Positions 23,828-32,427 of a DNA stretch of 37,457 nucleotides are shown here, piece by piece (the first letter of the stretch is position 1; each line of letters starts with the position of its first letter). A model generated the notes under the pieces. The model did no database searches and was not told the origin of the DNA. It saw only the letters and a list, made by a program, of their open reading frames with translations. The position numbers and the translations under genes were made by a program. This DNA comes from an uncultured Bacteroidales bacterium (GTDB lineage Bacteria; Bacteroidota; Bacteroidia; Bacteroidales; Muribaculaceae), in contig CASENC010000030.1 of the NCBI GenBank assembly GCA_949289215.1, positions 1 to 37,457 on the forward strand, written 5' to 3'.

Positions 23828-25054
23828 TCAGGCCTCCTCGACAACGATTTTGCAAATTTCGACAATCGTATCGGTTGCGCGTTCCATCGATGGTATCGGT
23901 ACAAACTCATAGCGCCCGTGGAAGTTGAGGCCGCCTGCAAATATGTTGGGGCAGGGCAGTCCTTTGAACGACAATTGCGCCCCATCTGTACCACCGCGTA
24001 TTGGCTGTACCACCGGTTTCACCCCGGCACGTTCCATTGCAGCCTTGGCAATGTCGATAATGTGCATCACAGGCTTGATTTTCTCAAGCATATTGTAATA
24101 CTGGTCTTTGATTTCGATAGATGCGCAATCGGGGAACTCGTTGTTGATTTTGCGGGTGAGGTGTTCAAGCTCCTTCTTACGACGCTCGAAGCGGTCGCGG
24201 TCATGGTCGCGTATTATGTAGGTGATTACCGTCTGTTCCACATTCCCTTCTATGCCCACAAGGTGGTAGAAGCCTTCATACCCTTCGGTGTGTTCGGGTG
24301 TTTCCCAGCGCGGCAGCATGATTGCAAACTGGTTGGCTATGCGAATGGAGTTGATCATTTTGTGCTTGGCATATCCCGGGTGCACGTTACGCCCCTTGAA
24401 TGTGACCTTGGCCACGGCTGCGTTGAAATTCTCGTATTCCAGTTCGCCGATTGCACCGCCGTCCATTGTGTAGGCCCAGTCGGCACCAAACTTCTGCACA
24501 TCGAATTTATGCGCCCCTTGCCCAATCTCCTCATCGGGGTTAAAAGCTATGCGAATGTCGCCATGCTTGATTTCGGGGTGTGATTTCAGGTAGTCGATTG
24601 CAGTGATTATTTCGGCAATCCCTGCTTTGTCATCAGCACCGAGCAAGGTGTTGCCGTCGGTGACAATCAAGTCTTGCCCCTTGTAATCTTGGAGTTCCGG
24701 AAATTCGGCAGGTGATAGCACAATGTTTTTTTCGGCATTAAGCACAATGTCTTCGCCGTCATATTTCTCCACTATGCGAGGCGACACATGGTGTCCCGAC
24801 ATATCGGGCGATGTGTCGAGGTGGGCAATGAACCCGATGGTTGGAACCTGTTTATTGCAATTCGACGGCAATGTGGCCATCAAATAGCCATTATCGTCAA
24901 GCGAAATATCCGACAATCCCAATTGCTTGAGGTCTTTTTCGAGATGTTGCGCAAAAATCATTTGCCCCGGTGTCGAGGGCGTGAGATTAGTGAGTTCGTC
25001 GCTTTGTGTATCAAACTTCACATACTGCAAAAATCTATCTACAACAGTCATCAT
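23828..25054 (-). CDS. pepT: Peptidase T (tripeptide aminopeptidase, M20 family)
   Basis: Zinc aminopeptidase that releases N-terminal residues from tripeptides in the cytoplasm. Visible motifs: [11 protein letters not shown] (first metal His and Asp), [18 protein letters not shown] (bridging Asp), [16 protein letters not shown] (catalytic Glu and metal ligand), [20 protein letters not shown], and [20 protein letters not shown] with later [10 protein letters not shown]. At 408 residues it equals the enteric enzyme in length. The ATG at 25054 (or the adjacent 25051) is preferred to one at 25129, since a consensus promoter puts transcription start near 25124. It forms a two-gene unit with ruvB. 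Confidence 0.93.
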   Translation of the reverse strand: MMTVVDRFLQYVKFDTQSDELTNLTPSTPGQMIFAQHLEKDLKQLGLSDISLDDNGYLMATLPSNCNKQVPTIGFIAHLDTSPDMSGHHVSPRIVEKYDGEDIVLNAEKNIVLSPAEFPELQDYKGQDLIVTDGNTLLGADDKAGIAEIITAIDYLKSHPEIKHGDIRIAFNPDEEIGQGAHKFDVQKFGADWAYTMDGGAIGELEYENFNAAVAKVTFKGRNVHPGYAKHKMINSIRIANQFAIMLPRWETPEHTEGYEGFYHLVGIEGNVEQTVITYIIRDHDRDRFERRKKELEHLTRKINNEFPDCASIEIKDQYYNMLEKIKPVMHIIDIAKAAMERAGVKPVVQPIRGGTDGAQLSFKGLPCPNIFAGGLNFHGRYEFVPIPSMERATDTIVEICKIVVEEA

Positions 25055-25130
25055 GTTAGTTATGATATGTTTATCGGCCGGGAAGCCGCGGTTTATAAAA
25101 TTATAAGGATACCATACTGTTACCCCCACA

Positions 25131-25162
25131 CAAAATTACTACAAAGCAATAACAATGGCAAA
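25131..25162 (-). promoter_or_regulatory. Promoter of pepT-ruvB
   Basis: On the minus strand TTTG (25159-25162), 20-nt spacer, TAATTTTG (25131-25138): an exact match. It lies directly after the M24 peptidase stop and separates pepT-ruvB from the upstream operon. Confidence 0.65.
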
Positions 25163-25184
25163 TTACATTTCATCTGCCGTGCTT

Positions 25185-26357
25185 TTAGTAAAGTTCAATG
25201 ATTTGTTCTGGTGCATTGGTGAGACATTCAAGGCCGCCGGCACGTACGACATAAGTGTTCTCGATACCCACTGCCCCCACTTGCGGTATCACAAACTTCG
25301 GCTCAATGGCAATCACGTTACCCTCGGCAAGAATGTCGCGGCTGCGCGGGGCAAGCACCGGTAATTCATTGACTTCGATGCCCACTCCGTGGCCTATGAA
25401 ACCAGCCTTTTGCTTTAATCCCATGAAATACTCTTCAAGTCCGGCTTCCTTTACCATTTTCACGGCTTCTTCATACAGAGCCTTGGCCTCCACGCCGGGC
25501 ACAGCCATTTTGGCAAGGCGGTGGTGAATGTCGATAGAGAGTTGGTGGGCTTTTTCGGCAAGCGGCGAAATATTGCCCACGCGGTACACTCGAGTCATAT
25601 CGGTCATGTACCCGTTGAAATTGCCGCACATATCCACCATTACCGTATTTCCCGGCTTGATAAGTGAACCGTTGCATCCCACCGGCAGCGACGTGTCGAG
25701 CCCCTCGCCGCCCATTGCGAAGTCGTAGGGCGACGGTGTCTCGGCATTGTACCCACACAGCAGGTTGCCCATGAAAAGTTCCATGGTGTCGCCTGCGATG
25801 CGGAATTGCCCAAGGCACCCTTCACTGCGCAATGTGCGCTCTATCTCGATTTGCAGCTCGATGTCGGTCATTCCTTCGCGGTATATTTTCTTGATGCGGC
25901 TATATGCTGCTTCGTGGTGAATGCCGCACGTTTTGAGCTTGGCAATCTCATATTCGCTTTTCACCGAGCGTATTTTCCCCATGATAGCCGATGCATCGGC
26001 GATCTCGGCTCCGGGAAACGTCTTTTTCAGCCGTTCGATAGTGTTGTAGGATGTAATGCCCAATTCAAGTGCCAAGACCTTTGGCATATTCGATGCAACG
26101 GCTTCGGCAATCTGTTCGGGTTTGCGAATATATGCCACATTGTCACCCTCGAACCCTACAGGGCGTTTCACGAAATAAGTAATTTTACCTTGCGATGTAA
26201 TGTAAGCATACCCGCAAAACACACGACCACACGTGTAGTAAAGGTTTGCGAAACTCGACAGCAACATGGCGTCTATGCCACGGGCCGATAATTCGGCTGC
26301 AATGCGCGCTGTGCGGGCTGCAACCTCTTTGTCCATTGATAATGGAATAATGTTCAT
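25185..26357 (-). CDS. M24 family Xaa-Pro-type aminopeptidase
   Basis: A 390-residue creatinase/prolidase-fold metallopeptidase. The N-terminal creatinase-like domain (about 1-135) precedes the pita-bread catalytic domain. Metal ligands are visible: the two Asp in MVDMCGNFNGYMTDMTRVYR, His in GFIGHGVGIEVNELP, Glu in VIAIEPKFVIP and Glu in VGIENTYVV. Such enzymes cleave X-Pro peptide bonds; the exact specificity (aminopeptidase P or dipeptidase) cannot be told. The start ATG overlaps the stop of the HAD gene as ATGA, indicating translational coupling with that frameshifted gene and membership of the TraB-gldH-HAD operon. Confidence 0.9.
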   Translation of the reverse strand: MNIIPLSMDKEVAARTARIAAELSARGIDAMLLSSFANLYYTCGRVFCGYAYITSQGKITYFVKRPVGFEGDNVAYIRKPEQIAEAVASNMPKVLALELGITSYNTIERLKKTFPGAEIADASAIMGKIRSVKSEYEIAKLKTCGIHHEAAYSRIKKIYREGMTDIELQIEIERTLRSEGCLGQFRIAGDTMELFMGNLLCGYNAETPSPYDFAMGGEGLDTSLPVGCNGSLIKPGNTVMVDMCGNFNGYMTDMTRVYRVGNISPLAEKAHQLSIDIHHRLAKMAVPGVEAKALYEEAVKMVKEAGLEEYFMGLKQKAGFIGHGVGIEVNELPVLAPRSRDILAEGNVIAIEPKFVIPQVGAVGIENTYVVRAGGLECLTNAPEQIIELY

Positions 26358-27018
26358 AATTTCTCGTGTTTAAGTTTTATAAAATATTGTGTAAAATCAG
26401 CAAAACTGTCAAATGCCATATCATAGCCTTGGCACATACCAAACCCATATCGGGCATAAGCAAAAGGTATGCCCGCGCGGTGTGTTTCATCACAGTCACC
26501 TTGCGTGTCACCCACATATACCGCTCCTTTCAGGCTATATTTCTTTATCAGGCAACTCATATTTTCTCCTTTCGGTACGGGATTCTCGCCATACGAAATC
26601 GAACCTGTGAAAAACCCCGTGGTGCCGGTAAATTGCATGAAATTGCGCAAACCGTTGCGTCCGCAATTGCTCACCATAAACAATTTGTAATGGCGAGACA
26701 ACTCCTTTAGTCCGTCATAAACACCGGGATACAGCTTACCGCCAAGCCGAGGCATCATGTCATCCTCGACCCGGCCGAGTGCATCAACAAATGCTTCACG
26801 GTCGAAATTTTCATCCACGCGCCCCCGGTTATACCGTTTACTATTATTTCTATAGGCTTGCCCATGTATGAAACAAGGTCGTTGCCTGTTATACAAATAT
26901 CTATGCCACAGTCGGCAAAACAGCGGTTCCAAATCTCGGCATATGAGTCGGTGGCATTCCACAGAGTGCCATCCATGTCGAATAACAGCGAATCAATGTT
27001 TTTATCAATTATCATCAT
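26354..27018 (-). pseudogene. HAD-like phosphatase with an apparent -1 frameshift
   Basis: Two frames give one HAD protein. The first (from 27018) has motif I LLFDMDGTLWNATDSYAEIW and runs to about VNGITGG. The second holds RVDENFDREAFVDALGR, motif II MVSNCGRNGLRNF, the Lys in VPKGENMS and motif IV VYVGDTQGDCDE. Adding one base to the G5 run (C5 on plus, 26822-26826) joins them as ITGGRVDENFD, with no loss of conserved sequence; the whole would be about 222 residues, normal for phosphoglycolate-phosphatase-like enzymes. So this is a one-base homopolymer deletion: a recent mutation, phase variation or sequence error. Start could be 27018 or 27015. Confidence 0.8.
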
Positions 27019-27021
27019 AGT

Positions 27022-27477
27022 CTATTTATTCCCGATTATACTTATTCCAACATCTGAAACATGGCGCAGTGTGTCGCATGGCATTGATTGCCATACGAGT
27101 ACTACCGACGCCGAGTCGAGCCGTATCCCGTCAGCTACCGGCACTTGCCCCTGATATAGCGAACCGAATCCGTCACTTGTCCAGTTCCCATTGTTATCGA
27201 CAAGCGGTACATCCACTGTGCGGCGCAAGACAAGCGAATCCCGGTTTAAAATATCGACAGTAAATTCTACCGTTGCATATTCATATTCGCTTTCGTGCCT
27301 TAACGATAACAACACATTCATGCCATCGCCTTCAACCGAGGGCTTGAAATAGCATGGTGCGGTACGCAACCATTGGTGCCCGGGCAAGTGGACGAATTGC
27401 GAGTACACCTCTTTGCGGTCTCCCGTACAAGCCGACAATACCAATGCAGCAAGCAATATTATAAAATTCCTCATCAT
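27022..27477 (-). CDS. gldH: Gliding-motility lipoprotein GldH family
   Basis: The 151-residue product has a lipoprotein signal (FIILLAALVLSACTG; lipidated Cys about residue 17) and the GldH pattern: YSQFVHLPGHQW near the start, a beta-sandwich with NVLLSLRHESEYEYATVEF, and a conserved GFGSLYQGQVPV region before the last strands. In Flavobacteria GldH is needed for gliding and belongs to the machinery linked to type IX secretion; in non-gliding Bacteroidales the homologue has an unclear envelope role. It sits between the TraB-like gene (13-nt gap) and the HAD gene (3-nt gap), so it is in an operon. Confidence 0.8.
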   Translation of the reverse strand: MMRNFIILLAALVLSACTGDRKEVYSQFVHLPGHQWLRTAPCYFKPSVEGDGMNVLLSLRHESEYEYATVEFTVDILNRDSLVLRRTVDVPLVDNNGNWTSDGFGSLYQGQVPVADGIRLDSASVVLVWQSMPCDTLRHVSDVGISIIGNK

Positions 27478-27490
27478 CGCTACCGAAAAG

Positions 27491-28381
27491 TTAATTTACC
27501 GGTGTAACAGTATATCCGGCCTTGCGTAATAGTGCCAACAATCCCTTTTCTCCCGGCAAATGACCTGCTCCCACGACAACGAATGTCGGCTCCTGCTGCA
27601 ATATCGTGGCAAGCTGTGCCGCCCAGGCCGAATTTCTTCCATATAAAAGTGTATCAAGCTCATATTGTGTCATGCCTAATTCAGGATTATTCATCAGCTC
27701 AAGCATCAAGCCAAGGTCTTGCCGGGAATAGGCTTCGGCAAGTATTCGCGAATATTCCATGTATTTGTCTTCATCGGCAATCATTTTCATCAAGTCACGA
27801 ACCTGACAAGAAATCGGTGTGCCGAACAACATCTGCAACTGATACCCAACCGTCTCTAAGCCATTCACCGCCATTCCCTTTTCTTTGGCCTTTTGTTGCA
27901 ATACGGCATCTATCTGCATCGACGGGTCGAAGCCCGAGAATATAATCGCAGCTTGCATAACGGCAAGCTGTGTGCTTAGTGCCGCAGGTTTAAGCATATC
28001 GAATTTCGATGCCTGCATATGGAAATATTTTTGCGTTGCGGCATCCACATCCTTCATTTCATCGGTAGTCAATACTTTGCTCAGCATACTGTCGGCAGGA
28101 GCCATCATATATTTCTGTGCTTCGACCATCATTTCCCCGGTCATGTTACCCATATCCACTTCGCCGTATAATTGTGTACACGAGGCAAATGCATCATTGA
28201 AGCCTGCGATGCTGTCAAGTATTGCTACCGGTGCCACGTGGTGGGTACCCAGTATGTATGACTCCTTGGCTCCATTGCCCGATATTTTCCACAAAATTTG
28301 TGCATTTGTGACAAATGCACTTATTACGGCTATCGTGAATAGCAATGAATGCCTTAGGATTACCAATTGTTTCATACACAT
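27491..28381 (-). CDS. TraB/GumN family protein, exported
   Basis: The protein has a signal peptide (hydrophobic about 10-25, cleavage near TNAQ) and then the TraB/GumN fold: LWKISGNGAKESYILGTHHV at the start of the mature part and VVVGAGHLPGEKGLLALL near the end, the paired GTHH and GxGHLxGxxG motifs that define the family. Members resemble the metallopeptidase Tiki and are thought to be periplasmic metal-dependent hydrolases, but function in bacteria is unproven. Start at 28381 or the Met two codons later (28375); 296 residues. First gene of the TraB-gldH-HAD-M24 operon. Confidence 0.85.
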   Translation of the reverse strand: MCMKQLVILRHSLLFTIAVISAFVTNAQILWKISGNGAKESYILGTHHVAPVAILDSIAGFNDAFASCTQLYGEVDMGNMTGEMMVEAQKYMMAPADSMLSKVLTTDEMKDVDAATQKYFHMQASKFDMLKPAALSTQLAVMQAAIIFSGFDPSMQIDAVLQQKAKEKGMAVNGLETVGYQLQMLFGTPISCQVRDLMKMIADEDKYMEYSRILAEAYSRQDLGLMLELMNNPELGMTQYELDTLLYGRNSAWAAQLATILQQEPTFVVVGAGHLPGEKGLLALLRKAGYTVTPVN

Positions 28382-28411
28382 TTTTTATTTCACCGTAGTT
28401 TCTTATTTTTG

Positions 28412-28419
28412 CAAAAGTA
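28412..28419 (-). promoter_or_regulatory. Probable -7 box of the TraB-gldH operon
   Basis: Minus-strand TACTTTTG, 31 nt before the TraB-like ATG. No clear -33 element at the right distance. Confidence 0.4.
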
Positions 28420-28517
28420 ATATGAAATTACTTTGCAGTGTGTCGGCTTTATGAAAAAATTCTAAATCACCGGTACCAAAGTTGCATTATAATAGCATTA
28501 TCATTAACCTGCGAGAT

Positions 28518-29474
28518 ATGAAACTGATTTATTTTCATGGATTTGGCTCTTCGGCAGCCGGAAGCACCGTACAAACGTTGCGAGACACATTGACCGAATT
28601 TGATGTGATAGCCCCCGACATACCAGTCGATCCTGCCGAGGCTTTGCCATACTTGAAAGAACTGTGCCGCAATGTGCAACCGGATATTATCGTTGGCACA
28701 AGTATGGGTGGAATGTATGCACAGCAAATGCGCGGCTATAAGCGAATTTGCGTAAACCCTGCATTTGAGATGTCAACCATGAGCGCGGCATTAAAGTCGG
28801 GAACATATGAATTCTTCAACCCTCGTGCCGACGGACAAACACATTTTACCATTACCGATGAAATAATAAGCCATTTCGCCGAAATGGAGACACGGCAGTT
28901 CGACGGCATAACCGATGCCGAACGCCGTATGGTGTGGGGATTGTTTGGCACCAACGACGATGTTGTAAAAGGCGGTGATGTGATTTTCCGTCGCCATTAT
29001 TACAAGACGGCATATTTCAATGGCGGGCACCGCTTGAATGTCGAAATCATAAAAGCAGTACTTGTACCATTGATAAGGAAAATCACTTTCACGGCACAAG
29101 AAATCGACATCAATGAAATCATCGATAAGTTGAAATCCAAACTCGGTATAATGTGCAGCACCGAAGAATTGGTAAGATTGTACAATGCCCAGAACCTTAA
29201 TGACAAAGACATTATTGTCAAAACCGATAAAATTCCCAAATGTGCCCGCACCGTTTTTTTCCCTTGGGGAGATGTATTGGGGAGTTTATGCACCTATCCA
29301 TATAAAATGAGCCTCACTCATGAGTTATGCCCAAGATGTGGGTCGCGCATGGTTTCGCTATATGTTTCTTCTCCGGCTTGGACGTGGAAAGGGCTGTGTG
29401 GCCGTGCCGGCAATATGCTTGTTTGCCCCGAATGTCCGTGCCAAGTGTCATTTGACTTGACCGAAATGAATTAA
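28518..29474 (+). CDS. YqiA/YcfP-type alpha/beta hydrolase with C-terminal zinc-ribbon-like tail
   Basis: The 318-residue protein starts MKLIYFHGFGSS, as YqiA-family esterases do; the ATG at 28518 is preferred to 28482. The nucleophile is Ser62 in VGTSMGGMYA; Asp in FGTNDDVV and His in FNGGHRLN complete the triad. From about residue 200 the sequence leaves the esterase fold: a helical part (IDINEIIDKLKSKLG), then two Cys pairs, CPRC and CPEC, about 30 residues apart, the ligand pattern of a zinc ribbon. E. coli YqiA stops at about 190 residues, so the tail is an added module, perhaps for binding nucleic acid or protein. Substrate unknown. Divergent from the TraB-like gene. Confidence 0.8.
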   Translation: MKLIYFHGFGSSAAGSTVQTLRDTLTEFDVIAPDIPVDPAEALPYLKELCRNVQPDIIVGTSMGGMYAQQMRGYKRICVNPAFEMSTMSAALKSGTYEFFNPRADGQTHFTITDEIISHFAEMETRQFDGITDAERRMVWGLFGTNDDVVKGGDVIFRRHYYKTAYFNGGHRLNVEIIKAVLVPLIRKITFTAQEIDINEIIDKLKSKLGIMCSTEELVRLYNAQNLNDKDIIVKTDKIPKCARTVFFPWGDVLGSLCTYPYKMSLTHELCPRCGSRMVSLYVSSPAWTWKGLCGRAGNMLVCPECPCQVSFDLTEMN

Positions 29475-29538
29475 ATGTGGTTATCGGTGCAACTTTTATG
29501 CTGTTATTTGCATCTAATAATAAAAATATCTACTGCAA

Positions 29539-30522
29539 ATGAATAAAACAATTATTATTACGGTTGCTTGTATTGTGCTGATGGCCATGCAAGCGTGTGT
29601 CGGGATGTCGGCCAAGTCCGTCGTCATTCCAAGTGATAGGAACATATCAAGAAACGTGATGCCTGAATCGTCGTTTAGTGCCATAGAGCTTAATGGCCCG
29701 ATAGATGTGGTTTACCGGAACGGGAATTCGCGCGAAGTGCGTATCGACGGTCCCGATAATGTGGTTCCGCTTGTTGAAACCACTGTTTCAGGCGGAAAAT
29801 TGGCAATAAAATATAAGGATAATACACGCATCACGGAAGATGCCGATGTGACGGTATATGTCACAGCCCCCGATGTTGCCGGGTTTGTGGTGAACGGTTC
29901 GGGTGGCATTTCCATAAAATCGGCCATTGATATACCCGGCCAGGATGCTGTTATGACAGTAAATGGTTCGGGAGACATAAATGCCGTAGCAGTAACGTGC
30001 AAGTCATTTAAAAGTGTCGTCAATGGTTCGGGTGACATTGATATTAATTCCCGGGTGAAAGCCACACAGAATTTAAACATGGCAGTAAACGGTTCCGGGA
30101 ATATTGAGGTCGATGCCATTGAGTGCAGACAAGGCAAAGCCTCGGTCAACGGCTCGGGCGATGTCTCGGTTGATGCGGCAAAAGTTTCCACACTTGATGT
30201 CAGCGTTAACGGTTCGGGCGACGTGGAGTGCAATGAAATTGATGCCACAACGGTAAAAGCCGAATTGTCGGGTTCGGGTGATATTGCCATAGATGGCAGG
30301 GCGGAAAATGCCGACCTGACAGTCAACACCTCGGGCGACATATCGGCCGAAAACTTGCAGGCCGACAATGTTAAAGCCACTGTAAAAGGTTCGGGTGAAA
30401 TCAATTGTTATGCTATGAAGACCCTCGATGCCACCATCAACGGTTCGGGCGAAGTGCGTTATGGCGGTTCGCCACAAGTGACATCCCACGGCAATAACAG
30501 CGACAACATTTCTCGCAATTAA
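29539..30522 (+). CDS. DUF2807 lipoprotein (head-GIN-domain, beta-helix)
   Basis: The 327-residue product has a lipoprotein signal (IITVACIVLMAMQAC; lipidated Cys about 20) and the DUF2807 pattern: FSAIELNGPIDVVYRNGNS, then PDVAGFVVNGSGGI and about ten repeats centred on NGSGDI/V (for example SVNGSGDVECNEIDATTV). This family, often called putative autotransporter adhesin, folds as a right-handed beta-helix on the cell surface or in the periplasm of Bacteroidetes; role unknown. The C-terminus is hydrophilic (SHGNNSDN). Stop codon overlaps that of the convergent LuxR-type gene. Confidence 0.88.
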   Translation: MNKTIIITVACIVLMAMQACVGMSAKSVVIPSDRNISRNVMPESSFSAIELNGPIDVVYRNGNSREVRIDGPDNVVPLVETTVSGGKLAIKYKDNTRITEDADVTVYVTAPDVAGFVVNGSGGISIKSAIDIPGQDAVMTVNGSGDINAVAVTCKSFKSVVNGSGDIDINSRVKATQNLNMAVNGSGNIEVDAIECRQGKASVNGSGDVSVDAAKVSTLDVSVNGSGDVECNEIDATTVKAELSGSGDIAIDGRAENADLTVNTSGDISAENLQADNVKATVKGSGEINCYAMKTLDATINGSGEVRYGGSPQVTSHGNNSDNISRN

Positions 30523-31292
30523 GAAATTAAGTGCAACCTGACGGCTATTTCCACTGCTGCTGCCGTATTATTAACTTGCAGAGCCGAAAGTATATTTTGC
30601 CGATGCCGATACACTGTGTTGACCGATATGCACAGCGTGTCGGCAATCTGTTTGCTGCTAAGCCCTTTTGCCAACAGGCTTAAAACGTTGATCTCGCGAG
30701 CCGATAACAATTGGTTGTCGAGCGAGTTGTATGTGTCTGATAATATAGCTTTGCCTGTACGGTTGTCAATTATTCCCCTGATGGCACTACCGGTGGTATT
30801 GTCAATGAATGGCGTGTAAAGGCACAGTGACAGCCATATATTGCCGTCAGGCAAATTTTCTATGTAATATGTGCGATGCAATATGGGAATACTGCTTTGC
30901 AAACCGGAACTGAAATGCAATAGGCATATCATGTTGTAAAAAGGTCGCTCGCTTGGAGGTAATTTCTTTTGCAACTGAATAAAGCGCAATTCCAATATGT
31001 GACGTTCCATTAATTCTTCGGATGGAATGTAATTGAATATTTTTTCTTCAAATATCGATGGTTCTTCGATAAAATTGGCCAATCCCATAAATTCACCTAA
31101 TTTACCCGAATAGATGTAGCTCGTTTCGTTTTGTAGGTCTGATAAGACGGCAATGCCATTTTCGTTTTCGGCATACATTTGTGCCAACAATTTGCGTTGC
31201 TCCAATATGCCGTAACATTCGGCATAAGCAGCGCAAGAATTTTGCCGACCCGAGTTGAACAGTGCTTTCAATTCATCTTGTTTTGCATGCAT
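30519..31292 (-). CDS. LuxR-type helix-turn-helix transcriptional regulator
   Basis: The 257-residue protein ends in a clear LuxR/GerE DNA-binding domain (about 194-255): LSAREINVLSLLAKGLSSKQ, then IADTLCISVNTVYRHRQNIL. The N-terminal 185 residues form an unassigned sensor-like region, with no receiver-type Asp pattern, so it is not a classic response regulator. It is divergent from the DUF1349 lipoprotein gene, separated by 117 nt, and may control it or itself. Its end overlaps the DUF2807 gene by 4 nt in the convergent direction. Confidence 0.88.
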   Translation of the reverse strand: MHAKQDELKALFNSGRQNSCAAYAECYGILEQRKLLAQMYAENENGIAVLSDLQNETSYIYSGKLGEFMGLANFIEEPSIFEEKIFNYIPSEELMERHILELRFIQLQKKLPPSERPFYNMICLLHFSSGLQSSIPILHRTYYIENLPDGNIWLSLCLYTPFIDNTTGSAIRGIIDNRTGKAILSDTYNSLDNQLLSAREINVLSLLAKGLSSKQIADTLCISVNTVYRHRQNILSALQVNNTAAAVEIAVRLHLIS

Positions 31293-31319
31293 ATCAATTA
31301 AATTGGCTAATTTTGACTA

Positions 31320-31350
31320 TTGTGAACCATATTTCATGATGTTAATTTTG
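31320..31350 (+). promoter_or_regulatory. Promoter of the DUF1349 lipoprotein gene
   Basis: TTG (31320-31322), 20-nt spacer, TAATTTTG (31343-31350). The ATG is 60 nt downstream. It lies between the divergent LuxR-type gene and its presumed target. Confidence 0.55.
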
Positions 31351-31409
31351 CCATTAAAATAATGGTTAAGCGTTTTTCGCTATATTCACTTACAAACATA
31401 TAAGAAATA

Positions 31410-32147
31410 ATGAAAAAAACAAAAATTTTTGCAAGCCTTGTGTGTGCGTTAGCATTGCAAAGCTGCTTACAAGAAAATGCCGGGCAAGTTGCTCAAATCG
31501 ATGAAACTACCGCTGAAATTTCAAATATCGCAGTGTGTGATATACACTTCTCAGACATAACTTTTACACATTCGCTTAATGGTGCCGACACTTGTATTTC
31601 AATAAAAGAACCCAACAAACTTGAATTTAGGTGTACCGAGAAACGTGATATTTTTTGTGATCCAAATGGAAGGTTGAGCAATAATACCATTCCGGTTTTG
31701 TTGACAGAAGTTGACAATACTAAGCCTTTCACGTTTACTGCTAAAGTTTCGCCCGGTTTTACCGAAGAAGGTATGTATAATGCTGCAGATTTGTTGATAT
31801 TTGTCAATGATACCTTGTGGCAGAAATTGTGTTTTGAACAAGATGAGCGTGCAAATCACCGTATTGTCACGGTGCGTACACAAGGTACCTCTGACGACAA
31901 TAACCACGAAAAGCTTAATTGCTCGTCGGTATATTTGCGGCTTTCGTCCGATTCTCACACATTAGCCAGCTATTATTCGCTTGATAAGAAAGATTGGCAC
32001 ATGGTTAGACTTTACGAGAATTATTATCCCGATAAAATTTGGGTAGGCATTGCCAGCCAAAGTCCTACAGCCGGAGTGTGTACAAGCTTGTTTGAAGATG
32101 TAACACTGGAACAAGTATCGGTAAGTGATTTCCGTATGGGTGATTAA
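31410..32147 (+). CDS. DUF1349 domain lipoprotein
   Basis: The 245-residue product starts with a lipoprotein signal (FASLVCALALQSC, Cys about 19). The rest matches DUF1349, a concanavalin-like beta-sandwich: PFTFTAKVSPGF, a middle part with AADLLIFVNDTLWQKLCFEQ, and VYLRLSSDSHTLASYYSLDKKD leading to KIWVGIASQSP. Such proteins are related to sugar-binding or glycosidase-associated modules and often stand near polysaccharide-degrading enzymes; a GH2 gene follows 281 nt downstream. No catalytic residues are known. Outer-membrane attachment is likely from the lipobox. Confidence 0.8.
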   Translation: MKKTKIFASLVCALALQSCLQENAGQVAQIDETTAEISNIAVCDIHFSDITFTHSLNGADTCISIKEPNKLEFRCTEKRDIFCDPNGRLSNNTIPVLLTEVDNTKPFTFTAKVSPGFTEEGMYNAADLLIFVNDTLWQKLCFEQDERANHRIVTVRTQGTSDDNNHEKLNCSSVYLRLSSDSHTLASYYSLDKKDWHMVRLYENYYPDKIWVGIASQSPTAGVCTSLFEDVTLEQVSVSDFRMGD

Positions 32148-32195
32148 TAGCGTTTTGAATATGTAAAATTTTGAGTATTAGCAATGCTGCAAATC

Positions 32196-32282
32196 AGCAA
32201 GTTGTATTTTTACATTACGCTCGTTTTTTCATTATATGGCCGTATATAAGACGCACCGTTGTAATATAAAAAACAACTTGCT
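32196..32282. repeat. Inverted repeat upstream of the GH2 gene
   Basis: Arms 32196-32218 and 32261-32282 are inverted copies with only two or three differences, including the perfect 10-mers AGCAAGTTGT and ACAACTTGCT. They lie between the DUF1349 gene and the GH2 promoter and overlap a degenerate copy of that promoter (32208-32242). Confidence 0.6.
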
Positions 32283-32286
32283 GTTT

Positions 32287-32317
32287 TTTGCATTACGCCC
32301 GACTTTCACTATATTTG
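32287..32317 (+). promoter_or_regulatory. Promoter of the GH2 gene
   Basis: TTTG (32287-32290), 19-nt spacer, TATATTTG (32310-32317): a full consensus match. It places the transcript start near 32324 and so rules out the earlier in-frame ATG at 32236. Confidence 0.75.
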
Positions 32318-32427
32318 CAATGCAAAGGATTACAGGCCGCTTGCAGCCTTCAGGCGGTGCTCGTCAAGTATTCTTTTCCCCTTGGAACATGAGTAACTTA
32401 AAAAATCGAAACAATACAAGTTTTATT

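Noticed and set aside
29712-30404. 230-codon ORF antisense to the DUF2807 gene
   Set aside because: Periodic SPEPLT product is the reverse reading of the NGSGD repeats.
32236-32427. 64-residue extension of the GH2 enzyme
   Set aside because: It begins upstream of a perfect promoter, and a normal signal peptide starts at 32428.
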